This document shows positions 31,662 to 42,465 of a stretch of 64,000 bases of DNA, piece after piece. The notes beneath the pieces are model-generated. The model was not told the origin of the DNA. It worked only from the letters and a program-made list of their open reading frames with translations, and did no database searches. The stretch is from Flaccisagitta enflata. Its lineage: Eukaryota > Chaetognatha > Sagittoidea > Aphragmophora. Where the stretch lies: contig OZ231126.1 of assembly GCA_965153355.1 (NCBI GenBank), positions 21,328,001-21,392,000 of the forward strand, in the 5' to 3' direction. How positions within the stretch are numbered: the stretch's first letter is position 1; the number at the start of each line of letters is the position of its first letter. The position numbers were made by a program, and so were the translations under genes.

Positions 31662-33530
31662 TATGGCGGACCGAAGGAGACCATATCTATCTGGGCACCT
31701 TCTCATACTCCCCATATACCAAAAATAGCAAGCAACTGAAACTCTCTCCTTCCTGAAACAACACCCTCAAAATATCATATGTCAACCCCAAATTCTCAAA
31801 CTTAAAAAATGTAGTATTCATCCCAGTAGTACAAAAAAACAAATCACCTGAGGATGTATTAGATATCTAAAGATAAGCTAACCACCAGAGGCAGTGTTGT
31901 AAAAACCATACCATAGAGGTAAAATCGAGATCAACCTTATGGGACACTTACATTCTATACCAGGTATGAATCATATGAAGGATTGGACAACGTACTACTC
32001 ACACTATATAAAGGACAAGAGCCTTTGGAGCTCTTAATGGTGTTTAATCCGGACCCATCACAACTATCCTTAAAATATCTGAAAGAAACCTCCCTTTTCA
32101 GAATCTATCACAAGACTTTCAAAGATATGTATCATTTAAAAATTAATATGATTCCTGTCTAAACTTGGAATATGTGAACACAAGAAAGCACCTGATAAAT
32201 ATATGGCGGACCAGGAAATTATCTATCTAGGCACTGTCTCATACTCTATATTATATAAAAATAACAACATGCTTCAAACTCTCTAGCCTGAAACAACACC
32301 CTCCAAATGTCATATGTCCTTAAATTCTCCAAGCTTAAAAATGTGAAGAGTATTCATCACGGTGGTGCAAAAACCGTCACTGAGGATGTATTAGATATCT
32401 AAAGATAAGCTAACCACCAGAGGCAATGTTGTAAAAAACCATACCCTTAGAGGTAGAATCGAGATCAGCAACAGCCAGGACCTTTTCTGTGCCAGGTGTG
32501 AATTTCCATATGAAAGTTGGACAACATTACTACTCCACACTATATAAAGGACAGAGGCTTTTTGGGCTCTTAATGATGGCTAATCCGAATTATCAGCTAT
32601 CATAAATATCTGAAAGAAACCTCCTTTTCAGAATCTGTCATAAGACTTTCAAAAGATATGTATCATTTAGAAAAGTGTCACCAATTCCTGTCTAAACTTG
32701 AGATATGTAGACCACAAGAAACCAATCGTGGACCGATGGAGACCATATCTGTCTGAGCTTATTCTCATACTCCACATATAGCAAAAATAGCAAGCAACTG
32801 AAACTCTCTCCTTCCTGAAACAACACCCTCAAAATATCATATGTCAACCCCAAATTCTCAAACTTAAAAATTGTAGTATTCATCCCAGTAGTACAAAAAA
32901 ACAAATCACCTGAGGATGTATTAGATATCTAAAGATAAGCTAACCACCAGAGGCAATGTTGTAAAAAACCATACCCTTAGAGGTAAGAATCGAGGATCAA
33001 CCTTATGGGACCGCCGGCATTCTATACCAAGGTACTGAATCATATGAAAGTTGGACAACATTACTACTCCACACTGTGCATAAAGGACAAAAGACCTTTG
33101 GAAAAATAACAATGGGTGTTTTAATCCGGACCCATCACAGCTATAAGCCTACAAAATATCTGAAAAAGAGAGGGCAGCACCTTTTCAGAATCTATCTGAG
33201 ATGTGACAAAGTATGCCAGCGGCGGTTGCGTGTGTGTGGCGTGTGTGTGTGTGTGTGTGTGTTGTGTGTGGTAATGTGTCCTAGGCTTGGGGTATAGACC
33301 ACAAGAAAATACCTGATAAATGTAGCGGACCGAAGGAGACCATATCTATCTAGGCACCTTCTCATACTCCCTATATACCAAAAATAGCAAGCAACTTAAA
33401 CTCTCTCCTTCCTGAAACAACACCCTCAAAATATCATATGTCAACCCCAAATTCTCAAACTTAAAAAATGTAGTATTCATCCCAGTAGTACAAAAAAACA
33501 AATCACCTGAGGATGTATTAGATATCTAAA
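31662..33530 (+). repeat. Repeat D tandem array, ~3.4 units of 525-595 bp
   Basis: Units start at about 31662, 32202, 32727 and 33322 with ATGGCGGACCGAAGGAGACC or variants. Each contains CATACTCCCCATATACC, CAACACCCTCAAAATATC, GAGGATGTATTAGATATC, TGGACAACATTACTACTCC and GAGCCTTTGGAGCTC. Divergence between units is moderate and includes a GT-rich insertion at 33226-33270 in the third unit. A partial copy lies on the other side of the LINE at 25720. No consistent frame is conserved across units. Confidence 0.9.
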
Positions 33531-33609
33531 GCAGAAGCGCGAATAGTGCAATGCGTATTCATCCTTTCGACCCCTTTAAGCAGCGCAAGTGCTCGTGTTG
33601 AAAGGCACG

Positions 33610-33789
33610 TACAGTAGTACCCCGCCTCATCAGTCCCATTTGGACTGAAGATTCTTTATTTTTATCTCAAGTTCAATTTTAAAGAGAGGTGAAATCACAT
33701 TAAAAACTATCGTTTGGGACCTAAAAATATTGACCTCTCTTGATGGGGAATTTTTATAAGCGGGTCTGTTATTGCGGGGTTCCACTGTA
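33610..33789. mobile_element. 180-bp TACAGT MITE, copy 2
   Basis: Termini TACAGTAGTACCCCGC and, at the right, GCGGGGTTCCACTGTA. It is collinear with and the same length as 24716-24895. It lies 85 bp beyond the last ACC exon in the window, probably within an ACC intron. Confidence 0.85.
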
Positions 33790-33874
33790 CGTATATTTTA
33801 TAATCGCTTGGCTGAAAGCTCATTCTATTTCCAATCGACTACGCAACGACTAAACGCCGGCGTTTGTAACTCAC

Positions 33875-34042
33875 CACGCAGCTGGTGAATTGCTCCATGA
33901 TGGCGTCAAATTGAGAGACGAAATCTTCGAAGGAGGGGAAGGCGGTGATGGCACCCATTCGCTGACATGGAATCGTAGAATCAGCCATGGAGTAAATCTC
34001 GTCGGATAAAGAAGCAACCCGAGGCATCTGCAACGCCGCCAG
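33875..34042 (-). CDS. ACC: ACC exon i: central domain
   Basis: The acceptor CCTCATCCAG is preceded by a long pyrimidine tract. The donor is GTGAGT. Phase 0 to 0, 56 codons. Encodes [20 protein letters not shown] and then [20 protein letters not shown], the conserved PCQRMG phrase of ACC. It is the last exon recognised. The next (towards the carboxyltransferase) is not in the remaining 33.8 kb. Confidence 0.93.
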
Positions 34043-37000
34043 CTGGATGAGGAAGAGGGGGGGGGAGAAAAGGAGGGCAACGGAAAAACAGAGAGGAAGA
34101 AGAAGTAGAAGGAGAAGTAGAAGTAGAAGAAGAAGAAGTAGAAGAAGCAGAAGAAGAAGTAGAAGAAGAAGTAGAAGAAGAAGAAGTAGAAGAAGAAGTG
34201 GAAGTAGAAGAAGAAGTGGAAGTAGAAGAGGAAGTGGAAGTAGAAGAAGAAGTAGAAGAAAAAGAAGAAAAAGAAGAAGAAGAGGCGAAGAAGAAGAAGA
34301 AAAAGAAGAAGAAGAGGCGAAGAAGAAGAAGAAGAAGAAAAAGAAAAAGCGAAGAAGAAGAAGAAGAAGAAAAAGAAGAAGAAAAAGAAGAAAAAGAAAA
34401 AGAAGAAGAAGAAGAAGAAGAAGAAGAAGAAGAAGAAGAAGAAGAAGGGAAAAGAGGTACAACAACAGCACAATGGCAGGTGTTGATAAGCAAGAGGGGG
34501 AACACGAGAAAGAAAGGGAAAAAGTCAGATGAAAGGGAAAAAGTCAGATGAAAGGGAAAAAATCAGATGAAAGGGGAAGAACGAAGAAAAGGGGAAGGAG
34601 AGGAGGGAGTCACATCATGGAAAGCAGGAAAGGAGGTTGGGGTTCAAGAAAGGAATAAGTATAAATCAATTAATAATTTCAATAACAAGTTTAGCATGGG
34701 CTTAGAGGAAAAGCATTGTGTACCCCTTCGCGGTCTACAAAATTTCAAGGATGAAAGAATCGATTTCATTACGACAACGAAACCAAGCACAATCGTTAAT
34801 AATGATTAAAGCATAGACTACGTTATAACTACAGAGTTGATACAGCCGCGATAGCGTGAAATCTTAACCATCGCGTGAATTTGAAATTTGAGCCATCACT
34901 CATTTCATTGAGCCTATCCAATTGTCACGGGATAATCCAAATCATTTTTAGACAGCGTGTACAAAGTAAGTAGACGCGTAACGACCACGATTCCGCAAAA
35001 ACTTACAGGATCTAGGACGTCTATGTCCGTGAACTACAAGGAGCGTGTTTGGCGGACAGAAGAAGAGGAAATGGGTTATTACACATGATGACCGAGCAAC
35101 TACACTAACAGTAACGAATGCGGCTACAGAAAAAGAAATCTTTTGTTAGAAACTGCAGCTCACATTATCTTATTAAATACCGGCAATCAAACGTGTTGTA
35201 CACATCAGATAAGAATCAAGACTCCGAATAGTTTGGTTAGTAAAAGGATATCGTCTACAGTCTACACTAACCTTATTGTTGACTGGCGAGTTGCCGTTCA
35301 TGCTTAGTTGCTTGGCTTCGGCGCTGACGCGATTTGGATGGGTTGAAGGCAGCAGAAATTGAAACAAAACGATGCAGTTTCCTGAGAGAATCAAAGAAAG
35401 GTAATCGTTAGAAAACCAAAGTCAATCAGTCATTCAGTTTTCCTATGGCGCTAAAAAAGTTGTAACAATGGAAATGCCATGGAATGAGGCGGAAAAATCA
35501 ATGAATCTTATGGACATTGAATTAAAGCCACTTTCAACCTCTCTCTATCGCTTCACGACCAATTCTCGATTCTCACCGGAAGGCAGTTGTTGATGTTGCA
35601 TGCAGGTAAGTTCGTAGGCGATGTAGGCGCGTCTGATGTACACTTCCAACGCCGCCATCCTCACTTTGCAGTTGGGATGGTAGAAAAAGTCTTGGAGCAC
35701 GTCGTAGATAGAAGTCTCAGACATGATCAATTTCTGAAGGTTCTCGGGGCAAAACTTGTTGCCAAACTGATCCACGGCGCTGATGAAAATCGACTCGACC
35801 TGTGTGATGAATTAGGAAGATTAGGAAGATGGAAAGAAGAAAATGATATGGTGCGTCCGGTAGTGTGGCTGATCTAACGAAATCTTTTCCTACTAACGAA
35901 CGGGGAGACGGTCGGACTGGCGGATTGTCAAACACGTTATAAACAAGCACCGTGGCAGGTAACAAGGCGCGTACCTGATTGTGTCGTAACTCGTAACTGG
36001 GCGTGATCGAGGCGATGAGGACTTGTCTGGCCTTGAGGGCGACTTTGGCGTTTTCCGTCTTGTTGAGAGTCGTGAGATCGGACAAAATGGCGCTTAGCTC
36101 GTCCGTCAGCTGAGCCTCTTGATCGCACACTTCCTCGATCAATGCGATCACCTGCGCGGGACAAACAAGAGATGGGAAGTAAAACAAATTTGAATGAAAG
36201 CGATGCGATACATTTCTTATCTTTCGACCGAACTTCATCATAACCAGGAGAGAATTCAGTTGTCTGACAAGTTGAACAACATCCCTCGTCATACTCAAAC
36301 TGAAAAATATGGAAGGGGGCCTTGTAACTCACCAGCTTATTCTTGGCCAAGACTTGCGAGTGAGAAAAGATGTGATTGAGTAACTCCGCCATGTCATCTT
36401 TGTATTTTTCACGCAGTTTCGAAACGCATTTGTCGTAATGACCCGATTGGAACTGAATCTCAACCTAATGTCAACAGAGCAAATTGTTTTCAGGAAATAT
36501 GTACGAAATTCAAACACATTCTTTGCAGCGTCAAAGACATTCCTTATCATCCCTCACCTTGAGGTATTGCCTGAGCAAGTCTTGCACTGTCGCTCTTAGA
36601 TGCCCTTGAATGCCGTTGCGGTATCTTTGAACGAGTTGGACGATTCCTTGAGTTGTGATGAAGAAGACGTCCCTTTCCGTTCGCCGATGAAGCGTAGCTA
36701 AATCGGATACAAATAAAACCGATTTCAAGAGCAACAAGCGAGCTTAACTGCTGCATCAAAACTGTGGCCATGTCATCATCACCATCAAAAAGCCATGATT
36801 CCTTCAGCGGTCCCATCATCTTCGGGAGAGGGCTTGTCTGTGGCTGCTGGGGTGCAGGTAGGATCGGAATTTCTACTTGACAGGTGGTGAACAGGTGATT
36901 TAAGTTCCATGTGCATTGCCATCGACATTATCGCTGTCAGTTCAAAGTAACAGGAAACCTGATGACATCAATGTAACTCACCGGCGTAGGAATCGATGAC

Positions 37001-38341
37001 GGCGGCGATTTGTTGACTTGGAAATTGGCAGAGAACCGAAGTGATGTTGGACGCGTAAAGAGTCAAAAGTCGGCAAATGTTCTGCTCGACTTCAGCCGGA
37101 ATTCTGCCGGAAATGGCCGACATCAACTCCTCCATCTCCAAAAGAGGAAGTTCGGGATCCCGAATCACGTCCATGAACGCATCGACAGTCTATGACAAGG
37201 GAGGACGGAAGAGGGAAGGAAAGGAGAATGGAAGGGAAAAGGAGAGGGGAGGAAGGAAGGTACAGAGGAAGGATACGAGAGAATGTGGAGAAAGAGAAAA
37301 GAAGGGAGGAAGGATGAGATGAGGTAATGAGTATGACCACGTCAGAGACAGAGTGAGAAGAGAAGATTAAGAGAACAATGTGCTTTCCCTCTGACTTTTG
37401 TTTTTTACGCGAATTCCAACAACCCCAGATTTGCCATCTAGATGTGGTCAAACGAGGAGCGGGGTTGGCCAAGGAACATCTTTCTTCCAAGGACTTTTAG
37501 TTTTTAGCAATCTTACCGTCTCCAGTATTCTGCCCTTTTGGCTTCATAGTTTCATCTCTTACCCTTCGTCATCGACTTAAGCTTCATGTAAAAAAGATGC
37601 CGTGATTATTTGTAACTTGTTTATTGGGAGAAAAAAAAAAGGTTCATTCTTGGCGTAATTTGACAATGGTTTGATGCCTTCTTTCCTTTGTTTTCCAGAA
37701 AAAAGATGTGATCCACGTATACGTATATTTTCTATGATTGCTTGTGTTCCCTTTTTCTTTCAGAAAAAAACATCTGTATGAAGATCGAACACAACTGGTG
37801 AACATTAAGATTTACACTTAGGGTTGGTTCGCAAACCTGTTGTAAATGTTGCGCGAAATAATCTTGCGGTAGAACGTAACCAGCCATGATGTTTTCCAAC
37901 GTAGATTTCAATCTGTTGAAGGTGGAATGTTTTTTCTCCGCTTGAAGCTCGAACGAAGATTCTTCCGAGGCTGGGAAGCCGCCTTTGAACAACGCCGCCG
38001 TCTGCACCTTCGAAGAATCGTCCAGATCTAATTTGCATAAAACTGTGCCAGATTGAAGGACGGCCCCGGGACGCTTCACGTAATGGACGCAACCGCCTGA
38101 AAGGGAAAAGATAGAGACGGAATGACCTAGTCCTAAACGGTAGAAAGGGAAAGACAGTCTAAACACAAAGAAACAGTTCAAGAATATGTGAAAAGGAGAT
38201 CGCCTCTGAATTTTAGCAATTTAGATGACTTACTTTCAGCGACCCTCAGCTCCATGACCATCTTCATAACTTCAATTTCGGCGTAGACATCGTTCTGGAA
38301 AACGTGACCTCCATCCTCTACCAAATACTGGATCAGCTTCC
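33875..38341 (-). CDS. ACC: Acetyl-CoA carboxylase, central part (nine exons: biotin carrier and central domain)
   Basis: ACC makes malonyl-CoA from acetyl-CoA and bicarbonate, the committed step of fatty acid synthesis, in the cytosol. Nine exons read 38341-38234, 38096-37837, 37189-36982, 36697-36558, 36464-36333, 36151-35975, 35799-35577, 35381-35272, 34042-33875. Together they give 1526 coding bases with every junction in agreeing phase and no stop. The first exon carries the biotinyl motif EVMKMVM. The biotin-accepting lysine codon is at 38264-38262. Later exons carry very conserved ACC phrases such as [61 protein letters not shown] and LLPSTHPNR. That is about a fifth of an animal ACC (usually ~2,300 residues). 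The N-terminal biotin carboxylase and the C-terminal carboxyltransferase exons are not found in the window. Either flanking introns exceed 25 kb, or this is a partial copy. Conservation and intact splice sites favour a functional gene. Confidence 0.95.
34063..34460 (+). repeat. (GAA)n tract inside ACC intron h-i
   Basis: A GAA/GTAGAA trinucleotide region of nearly 400 bp on the plus strand, hence UUC/CUUCUAC in the ACC transcript. It begins about 20-40 bases upstream of the exon i acceptor, so the microsatellite extends the polypyrimidine tract. The open frames in it encode only K/E/R or S/F/L runs. Confidence 0.95.
34461..35271. other. Rest of ACC intron h-i
   Basis: Contains AAAGTCAGATGAAAGGG direct repeats at 34520-34570, otherwise unremarkable. 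Confidence 0.6.
35272..35381 (-). CDS. ACC: ACC exon h: central domain
   Basis: Acceptor TTCTCTCAG, donor GTTAGT. GA completes Gly, then [20 protein letters not shown] and a variable tail [10 protein letters not shown]. The tail corresponds to a low-conservation stretch in animal ACCs. Confidence 0.93.
35577..35799 (-). CDS. ACC: ACC exon g: central domain
   Basis: Acceptor TCACACAG, donor GTGAGA. Begins [20 protein letters not shown], includes [17 protein letters not shown] and [18 protein letters not shown], and ends one base into a Gly codon. Confidence 0.95.
35975..36151 (-). CDS. ACC: ACC exon f: central domain
   Basis: Acceptor CCGCGCAG, donor GTACGC, phase 0 to 0, 59 codons. Encodes [39 protein letters not shown] and ends ELRHNQ. 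Confidence 0.95.
36333..36464 (-). CDS. ACC: ACC exon e: central domain
   Basis: Acceptor CATTAG, donor GTGAGT, phase 0 to 0, 44 codons. Encodes [20 protein letters not shown] and [14 protein letters not shown]. Confidence 0.95.
36558..36697 (-). CDS. ACC: ACC exon d: central domain
   Basis: The acceptor ATTTAG is followed by CT completing Ala, then [20 protein letters not shown] and [17 protein letters not shown], ending QYLK before the donor GTGAGG. The SEREVFF-like and VQRYR motifs are ACC hallmarks. Confidence 0.95.
36982..37189 (-). CDS. ACC: ACC exon c: central domain
   Basis: Acceptor GTCATAG, donor GTGAGT. Starts in phase 0 with [18 protein letters not shown], continues [15 protein letters not shown] and [18 protein letters not shown], and ends one base into an Ala codon. 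Confidence 0.95.
37837..38096 (-). CDS. ACC: ACC exon b: end of carrier domain and start of central domain
   Basis: Acceptor CCCTTTCAG. It completes Ser, then [16 protein letters not shown] (the rest of the carrier domain), through [20 protein letters not shown]. The donor is GTTTGC, weaker than the others. A downstream GTAAAT would keep frame but add seven residues, whereas the chosen site gives the same residue count as animal ACCs between LP and RDP. Confidence 0.92.
38234..38341 (-). CDS. ACC: ACC exon a: biotin carboxyl carrier domain
   Basis: The acceptor TTTTAG precedes the exon and the donor is GTAAGT. Begins in phase 1 (two bases completing a Gly codon) and ends one base into Ser. 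Encodes [14 protein letters not shown] and then the lipoyl/biotinyl motif EVMKMVM with the modified lysine. Confidence 0.95.
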
Positions 38342-38629
38342 CTAAAATCACGAGCGAAAATGAGCAGGCCTTATTTTAGCTATTTCGTCGACAGCCTTAT
38401 GGGCTCGCTTCTCACAATTTGACTGAGCCCGATCGGAGAACAGCGAGCCCGATCGGAGAACAGCGAGCCCGTTTAAAGACGTCATAAAACCCTAATTTGC
38501 ATTACGCTGATTGCATCGCCGTCATACTTTAAATCACACTGTTGCGACCATGTTTATTTGTTACTTTGCAAAAATGTGACCAAACGAGCCCATGCGAAAC
38601 TTTCTACTTGCTTGGGAACCAATTTTAGG
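38342..38629. other. ACC upstream intron start, with a 21-bp duplication
   Basis: GAGCCCGATCGGAGAACAGC is present twice in tandem at about 38427-38469. No further ACC exon is visible upstream. Confidence 0.6.
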
Positions 38630-39027
38630 GCGCCTTACCTTGAATTTTCCTTCAGCCTATGGGAAACCAAAAATTTCAAAATGCTTAAATCTCTGTTTTG
38701 ACTGCAGATTAGAAATCTGCAGAAAAGACTGTTAACTGAAAGTGCTTTCCTTTTTTCAATATTCCAACTAGAAGGTGCTCAAAATAAGTGTCAAAGTTTG
38801 CAAAACTTACCTTTCTCTTTTTTTTATATGTAAAATCGCCCAACTTACCCTTTTTTATATCTTTAAGATGTATTTTGACTATGATCCCGAAGGAATATTG
38901 AAAAAAGGAAAGCACTTTCAATTAACAGTTTTTTCTGCAGATTTCAAATCTGCAGTCAAAACAGAGATTTAAGCACTTTGAAATTTTTGGTTTACCATAG
39001 GCTGAAGGAAAATTCACGGTAAGGCGC
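38630..39027. mobile_element. 398-bp palindromic MITE-like element
   Basis: The left end GCGCCTTACCTTGAATTTTC and the reverse complement of the right end GCGCCTTACCGTGAATTTTC match, and the inverted arms extend about 135 bp each. They include CTGCAGATTAGAAATCTGCAG (left) against its mirror at 38935, and CTTTCCTTTTTTCAATATTC against GAATATTGAAAAAAGGAAAG. The loop is about 125 bp. No ORF and no clear target duplication. It lies just upstream of the ACC carrier exon. Confidence 0.8.
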
Positions 39028-39780
<753 letters not shown>

Positions 39781-39889
39781 TCTTGGTCGAATTTCAAAAA
39801 ACACCACAGATGGATGGACGGATCGATGGATGGACCGATGGATGGACAAAGACCGACTTTGATAGAGATGCGGGGTCGCATTTCAAGAC

Positions 39890-40095
39890 AAACAAGGCCG
39901 GATACACGGCTACCCCAGTCGCGTGCGGGTGGGCAGGGGCCATAATTGAGGTCACCAGATCATTTGGGCAGGAGCAGTGAAGCCAAAAGCCACAAAAACC
40001 CAAAAAAAGTAAAGTGTGACCGACGGACGGACGGACGGACGGAGCGACGGACCGACAAAGCAGGATGTAGAGTCGCGTAGCACGCGACTAAAAAG
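39890..40095 (+). mobile_element. Family A element, complete reference copy
   Basis: AACAAGGCCGGATACACGG, CTACCCCAGTCGCGTGCGGG, TGGGCAGGAGCAGTGAAGCC, AAAAGTAAAGTGTGACCGAC, a GACGGACGGACGG microsatellite, AAAGCAGGATGTAGAG and the hairpin GTCGCGTAGCACGCGAC followed by TAAAAA. The element ends CTAA after the hairpin. It is the clearest copy for defining the family. Confidence 0.85.
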
Positions 40096-40096
40096 C

Positions 40097-40178
40097 AAAA
40101 TGTGAGGGACCAACTGACTGACCAAGGGATGGACAGACAAAGCAGGTTGTAGAGTCGCGTAGCACGCGACCTAAAAAG
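40097..40178 (+). mobile_element. Second family A hairpin end in tandem
   Basis: AAAATGTGAGGGACC, GACTGACC core, AAGCAGGTTGTAGAG and GTCGCGTAGCACGCGAC then CTAAAAAG repeat the last third of the preceding copy. 40280-40345 adds a family A left-side fragment (GCAGACGGGTGGGCAGGGGC and CATCCACATCCCAACCC). Confidence 0.75.
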
Positions 40179-40345
40179 AAAACCGGCATAGGGGGAAAAA
40201 GAAATTGTATTGGTTATAGGCGGAATTCCATTAGAAGAAGAGCTTTTGGGAAGGAGAAATATTGCAAACAAGTGATGCAGAGTCGCAATATCGTTGCAGA
40301 CGGGTGGGCAGGGGCATCGAACCCACATCCACATCCCAACCCATC

Positions 40346-40855
40346 CCCACGCATACAAAAAAAATGTGAACAACGAGTGGGTAAAAGGGGTTTAGAAAGC
40401 ATTAACAAAATATCCATCATTCAGGTTTTTTCATCTTATTTTACTACTTTTTTAAAAACCTATATTCTTATCTTCAAATCTCAGGCTCAGCATATTCTTA
40501 CGATGTTCTTATTTTTTGGCCAAATCTGAGGCTGATGTTCTTATAAACAGTGTTATTACAAAAAGAAAAGCGTATATCTTCATCTGCAGGATGGTTCACA
40601 ACACTTTGCTTTTGTATTTATCACTGCCCTTACTTATGGGTAAAACGAGTGTTGAGTCACTGGCCCAATAGGTATTCTGTGCTTTTGAAAATCAGTACTC
40701 GCAATGAATCATGTAATTTTGAAATTGCATATAATGTAAAGTGTGAATTCAACATCAACAAAAGAGTAGCATGAGAAAAACAAAAAAAATTCTATTAACT
40801 GTCTGTGATTCAATTTTCTTTGTCATCACGATCAAAGGCGTCATTGATGACAATT

Positions 40856-40857
<2 letters not shown>
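40346..40857. other. Unannotated stretch
   Basis: 40415-40545 has CTTATCTTCAAATCTCAGGC and TCTGAGGCTGATGTTC motifs related to the element at 5522-5946. Nothing else. Confidence 0.45.
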
Positions 40858-40944
<87 letters not shown>

Positions 40945-40946
40945 AA
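40858..40946. repeat. (GAT)n microsatellite
   Basis: About 88 bp of pure GAT. Confidence 0.97.
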
Positions 40947-42033
40947 CACCGATGACAGATTCGGTGAAAACGACGACGATGGTGACAATTGAGAGAAAGA
41001 GGCAGAGGCGTTGAGTTCACTGTATCTAGCGGCGGCGTCTCTTGTTGACACCGTCGCAGCAAAAGTGAGGTAAGGTGGCGCCTTCGCCGACGCTATTGAC
41101 CCTATAGGCTAAAAGCAACGAAAATGACGTCCCACTCCCTTATCAACCACGGTCACCACCTCCTAGTCCCGGCAAAGTGGATCGTCGGGACGAAGCCAAA
41201 GAGCATGACGAGAGAGTTGAGATGAAGTCGAAAGTCTTCGGGAAAAGTCTTCGGGAGAGGATGCAACAAGCAACGTAGTTTGATGATGCTGATTGCGTTT
41301 CATGCAATTTTCGTCGTCATTGTCTTCGTCGCCCAAATTAGTGGCTGCAAAGAATGATGTTGTTGTTGGAAAATATGTTGTCTTAATGATTGTTTGCGTA
41401 ATTTTCGTTCTTTTCCTTGTTGTTGTTCCAAAACTTCCGCGAGTTTGATAAGGACCGAAAGACAGCGTCGGATTCAGCTTTGGCGCTGGTGGACTAAATG
41501 GATGGATGTGAGATTAAAGTATCAAATATATGAATGAATGAATGAATGTGTGATGATTGAAAAAATGAATGAATAAATCCATTAGAGTGAAAATGTGAAT
41601 CAATCAATCAATCAATCAATCAAGCATTCAGTCAATGAGCAAAAATGTGAGAATGAGTCTTTTGATCATCATCATTGTCATGGTCATCTTCAACCTCATT
41701 ATCATCATCCTGTCATCGTCATCAATTTGATCCATTTAAAATGTGCAATGCAACGAAATTAATCATTACCATTACCATTACCATCAGGGACGTAGGAGAG
41801 TTAGATTTTTAGGGCATGCCACCCCTCAATTAGTGTCCGACAAATTTAGTGTCCCAACAGAAACTAACTTGTGGTTTTTGGTCATAAACTATAAAAAACA
41901 GTAACTATTGCTATACTTTAGCATGCTTCATGAATTGTGCATAGTGAAGAAACATTTTTTAGCAATTTTTGATTGCTTCATGAATTTTTTAATCAATAAA
42001 CATGTCATGACAATTTTAAGAATGATTAAATTG
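40947..42033. other. Unannotated stretch
   Basis: GC-richer sequence at 41010-41230 gives no frame with a recognisable domain. 41530-41620 holds short GAAT and AATC repeats. 41655-41800 is rich in ATCATC. Confidence 0.45.
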
Positions 42034-42344
42034 CAGGTCTTGTAATATAGTTACAAATTTCCCCACACATATCCCCTCCCTTTTGCCTCACCAGTTAAGG
42101 GAAAAATCAAGGGGTTAGGAGATGGAGAAGGAAATGAAAGAGTAGAAAAACAAAGATAATGATATTGCAAAAGATAAACACTTTTAGCAATACTATAAAG
42201 TAATATTTAGTAACTACAATACAATTTCATAACAGTTAGACTAAAACTTTGCTATAAAAGGGTGTATATGGAAAAAACTTATACTTTAAGTGGCAACAAA
42301 AATCCCTGAGGGAATTCAAGACTTGTGCAACTATACACCCATGG
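42034..42344. mobile_element. hAT-like MITE, copy 2
   Basis: Starts CAGGTCTTGTAATATAG and ends near CTATACACCCATGG. The interior ACTTTTAGCAATACTA, TATTTAGTAACTACAATAC and GGGAAAAATCAAGGGG match 13960-14262 in the same orientation. Its termini are more decayed than copy 1. Confidence 0.6.
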
Positions 42345-42379
42345 ACGAAAATTTGTGACAAACAATATTTTTTCTTGTA

Positions 42380-42462
<83 letters not shown>
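42380..42462. repeat. (GTCT)n-(CT)n microsatellite
   Basis: GTCT units followed by CT dinucleotide. Further pyrimidine tracts with GTCT (42743-42778) and CTTT units fill 42640-42890. The rest of 42463-43070 shows no gene. Confidence 0.95.

Positions 42463-42465
<3 letters not shown>

Noticed and set aside
40079-40093. Hairpin followed by A-run as a transcription terminator
   Set aside because: The hairpin recurs as the end of many family A copies in a eukaryotic genome, so it is a transposon end and not a terminator.
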